Assembly (NCBI GenBank): GCA_963834875.1
Contig: CAWIDG010000001.1
Span: 124,001-188,000, forward strand
Length of the DNA: 64,000 nucleotides
Source: DATAGF01 sp963834875
GTDB taxonomy: Bacteria > Actinomycetota > Thermoleophilia > Miltoncostaeales > Miltoncostaeaceae
Direction: 5' to 3'
Part shown: piece by piece, positions 61,974-64,000 of the stretch
Position numbering within the stretch: the stretch's first letter is position 1
How the letters are laid out: every line of letters starts with the position of its first letter
Made by a program: the position numbers and the translations under genes
The notes under the pieces: model-generated
Database searches by the model: none
Told to the model about the DNA's origin: nothing
What the model saw: only the letters and a program-made list of their open reading frames with translations

Positions 61974-62008
61974 CGCCGGGGGCGCCGGAGGACCGTCCGC
62001 GCGCTCAC

Positions 62009-62014
62009 TATCCT
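62009..62014 (+). promoter_or_regulatory. -10 element for the WS/DGAT gene
   Basis: TATCCT ends 8 nt before the GTG at 62023. Confidence 0.4.
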
Positions 62015-62022
62015 GCCCTGAC

Positions 62023-63282
62023 GTGGGCGCGCGGGACCCGATCCTCCTCCAGCCGCAGGATCTCGCGATACTCGCGCTGGAGAGCGAGACGGTCGCCGGC
62101 CACGCCTGCAAGGTCGTGCTGGTGGGGGAGGGGGCGCCCGGCCTGGCGGAGCTCCGCCGGGCCATCGCACGGCGCATCGCCGGTGCCCCGGAGCTGACCC
62201 GCCGGCTGGGCGAGGCCGGCGGCGCCGCGGCCTGGGTGCCGGACGAGGGCTTCGATCTGGCCGCCCATGTCGTCGCGAGCCCCGCCCGCGAGCCGCTCGA
62301 CGGCGCGGGGCTGCGGCGGGAGGTGGCCCGCCTCTTCGCCGAGCGCCTCGACCGCTCGCGCCCGCTCTGGCGCATCGACGTCGCGCCCCTCGAGGGCGGA
62401 GGGCAGGCCCTCGTCTGGAGGACCCACCACGCCCTCGCCGACGGGACGACGGCCATGCGCTACGCGCGGGCGATCCTGTGGGACCCGCAGCCGGAGCCCG
62501 CGGGTGGGGCGGACGCCCACGGCGCGTCCGCGGCGGCCGACGACGAGCGCCGCCGCGGCCATCTCCTCGGCTTCATGCGCCGCGAGTTCGGGCCGCCCGG
62601 CCATCCCTCGCCCTTCGACGGGCGCATCGGCACCCGCCGGCAGGTGGCGTTCGCCGCCGTCCCCCTCGGGCCGTTGCACGACGCCGCGCGATCGGCCGGC
62701 GCGGCAACGGTCAACGACGCGGTCCTCACGGTGGTCGCGGGCGGGATCCGCCGCTGGCTGGAGGCCCGTCACGGGTCGCTCGGGACCATCCGGGTGCGGG
62801 TCCCGGTGAGCCTCCACCACGAGGGCGACGATCCCGGGAACCGCGACTCGTTCTTCTCGCTCGGCGTGCCGCTCGCCGAGCCGGACGCCGTCGCCCGGCT
62901 CCGGGCGGTCCACGCGGCCACCGCGGCCCGCAAGGCCGGCGACGACGCGCGGACCCAGGACGAGATGATGCGGGCGCTCGCGCGCCGGTCGCCCGCCCTG
63001 CGGGCCCTCGCCGCCCGGCTCGAGGCGAGCCCCCGCGCGTTCGCCGTCGCCGTGTCGAACGTGGTCGGCCCGCGGTCGCCGGTCACCGTCCTCGGAGCGC
63101 CCGTCCGCGGCCTCTACTCGCTGGCCGAGATCGGGCAGCGCCACGCGCTGCGGGTCGGGGTGGTGTCGCTCGCCGACACCCTGGGCCTCGGCCTGTGCGC
63201 CGACCCGGGCATCGTCGACGACCTCCAGGCGATGGCCGAGGGCGCCGAGGCCGAGGCGCGGGCCCTCATCGAGGCCGCGTGA
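62023..63282 (+). CDS. Wax ester synthase / diacylglycerol acyltransferase family protein
   Basis: WS/DGAT enzymes esterify fatty alcohols or diacylglycerol with acyl-CoA for storage lipids. The 419-residue protein has the catalytic HHALADG (135-141), the N-terminal DLAILALES, the PLWRID motif, VSLHHEGDDPGNRDSFF and the C-terminal SNVVGPRSPV. It fits an actinobacterial lineage with many such paralogues. Its stop overlaps the start of the next gene. Confidence 0.87.
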   Translation: MGARDPILLQPQDLAILALESETVAGHACKVVLVGEGAPGLAELRRAIARRIAGAPELTRRLGEAGGAAAWVPDEGFDLAAHVVASPAREPLDGAGLRREVARLFAERLDRSRPLWRIDVAPLEGGGQALVWRTHHALADGTTAMRYARAILWDPQPEPAGGADAHGASAAADDERRRGHLLGFMRREFGPPGHPSPFDGRIGTRRQVAFAAVPLGPLHDAARSAGAATVNDAVLTVVAGGIRRWLEARHGSLGTIRVRVPVSLHHEGDDPGNRDSFFSLGVPLAEPDAVARLRAVHAATAARKAGDDARTQDEMMRALARRSPALRALAARLEASPRAFAVAVSNVVGPRSPVTVLGAPVRGLYSLAEIGQRHALRVGVVSLADTLGLGLCADPGIVDDLQAMAEGAEAEARALIEAA

Positions 63283-64000
63283 CGGCCGCCGCCGACGAGG
63301 CCGCCCTCGGGCGCCTGGTCGAGCGCCTGGAGGCCGCCCGGGACGCGGCCGCCGCCATCGCGGGGCGCCCCGCGATCGGCGTGCGGGCGGTCGAGCCGGC
63401 GCACGGCCGCCGCAGCTACCTCTGCGCCTTCGAGGGTCCCGCGTTCCTGTGCCTGGACGACCGGCTCGCCGCCGAGCGCGACCCCCGGCGCGTCCGGGAG
63501 GCGGCGTCGGCGAGCCTGCTCTGGGAGCAGGTCGAGTCGCTGGTGGACGCGGCCTCCCTGCGCGACCTGGCCGCGGCCATCGGCCGCCTCCTGGCCCGGG
63601 GCGGCGATCCGCCCGAGGTGGCCGAGAGCCTCGAGGTCGTGGCGGCGCGGGCGCTCGACCTGGCGCGCTGGCGCGACGACCCGGCGCGGGCGGTCGCCTC
63701 GGTCCCCGGCCTCGACAGGGCGACGGCCCTCCAGGAGCGGCTGGTGGGCGCCTACCGCCGCTTCCTGCGCGCCTCCGAGCCGCTCGTGGAGGTGCAGGAC
63801 CGGCTCGACCCCGGCCTGGTGGACGCGCTGCGCGACGTGGAGCAGAGCGCGGGGCCGGCGGGGGCCGCCGAGCGGCTGGCCGACCGTCTGGCGGCGGCCA
63901 TGCCCGAGACCGAGGACGGCGCCGACCAGGTCGTGAGGGCGCACCTCACGCGGCTGGTCGGGCTAGGCGGTCGCGGGCTCCGGGACGACGCCGAAGTTCT
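63279..64000 (+). CDS. Unknown helical protein, cut by the window end
   Basis: The GTG overlaps the WS/DGAT stop and the frame stays open for about 240 codons to the window edge. The protein is helix-rich (LGRLVERLEAARDAAAAIAG, YLCAFEGPAFLCLDD, LLWEQVESLVDAASLRDLAA, ARALDLARWRDDPARAVASV). No family is recognised. Its true end may be at 63966: losing one G from the GGG before 63963 would place TAG in frame. Confidence 0.6.
   Translation, partial: MTAAADEAALGRLVERLEAARDAAAAIAGRPAIGVRAVEPAHGRRSYLCAFEGPAFLCLDDRLAAERDPRRVREAASASLLWEQVESLVDAASLRDLAAAIGRLLARGGDPPEVAESLEVVAARALDLARWRDDPARAVASVPGLDRATALQERLVGAYRRFLRASEPLVEVQDRLDPGLVDALRDVEQSAGPAGAAERLADRLAAAMPETEDGADQVVRAHLTRLVGLGGRGLRDDAEV
63963..64000 (-). 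CDS. Possible C-terminus of a convergent gene
   Basis: Read on the minus strand, the last 38 nt give NFGVVPEPATA and a TAG stop, a plausible protein end. Too short to name. It would be convergent with the unknown gene, sharing the CTAG at 63963-63966. Confidence 0.3.
   Translation of the reverse strand, partial: NFGVVPEPATA

Overview
This window is a very GC-rich bacterial chromosome segment: third codon positions are almost all G or C, and GTG and TTG starts are common. Gene content and order point to the Actinomycetota, most likely the deep-branching class Thermoleophilia (Solirubrobacterales or a relative). The grounds are an scpA-scpB-rluB start linked to aro genes and cmk-der, a coaD / Rv2927c-like / DUF177 / rpmF / plsX / acpP / rnc / smc / ftsY / ffh / rpsP / khpA / rimM / trmD / rplS / rnhB superoperon, a fused PafBC, and small secreted proteins of a type I associate with Solirubrobacterales. 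The window is mostly conserved core genome. I see no prophage, CRISPR array, insertion sequence, rRNA or tRNA.

Layout. 1-2.5 kb: scpA-scpB-rluB-aroH (condensin loader, rRNA pseudouridine synthase, chorismate mutase). 2.5-6.0 kb, minus strand: nadB-nadA-nadC for de novo NAD synthesis, behind a 27-bp palindrome; nadC is broken by several frameshifts. 6.15-6.57 kb: a small lipoprotein cytochrome c. 6.6-17.7 kb: an aromatic supraoperon hisC-aroF-tyrA ... aroA-cmk-plsC-der, interrupted at 9.9-13.65 kb by an ECF42-type sigma factor with its YCII/DGPF partner, an alpha/beta hydrolase, a small zinc ribbon protein and an unknown protein. 17.8-23.1 kb: a DUF3352 lipoprotein, metK, priA. 23.1-24.6 kb: a decayed FG-GAP (beta-propeller) gene. 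24.7-26.9 kb: an unknown protein coupled to a membrane Ser/Thr kinase. 27.0-33.9 kb: def-fmt-rsmB-rpe-ribD-ribE-ribBA-ribH, nearly all stop/start coupled. 34.0-35.6 kb: two tandem damaged paralogues of a secreted protein. 35.7-52.2 kb: rpmB (minus), recG-rsmD-coaD and then the long division / translation / secretion superoperon, with a nitrilase inserted on the opposite strand. 52.2-64 kb: capA-like and yraN, an enolase-superfamily protein, comM-dprA (DNA uptake and processing), pafBC, a UbiA prenyltransferase, a Nudix hydrolase, a WS/DGAT acyltransferase and a truncated unknown gene.

Three window-wide patterns stand out. (1) Many genes have a TAnnnT -10 hexamer exactly 6-8 nt before the start codon, which predicts leaderless mRNAs. 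(2) Many essential genes carry one single-base frameshift, usually in a G/C run, which looks more like assembly indels than pseudogenes; nadC, the FG-GAP gene and the first secreted paralogue carry several lesions. (3) The palindrome GTCGAC is replaced by GTCAAC, GTTGAC or GTTAAC at many places where protein conservation calls for Val-Asp, producing apparent catalytic Asp-to-Asn changes in rpe, rnhB and others. This fits either cytosine-modification-linked sequence error or real CpG mutation.
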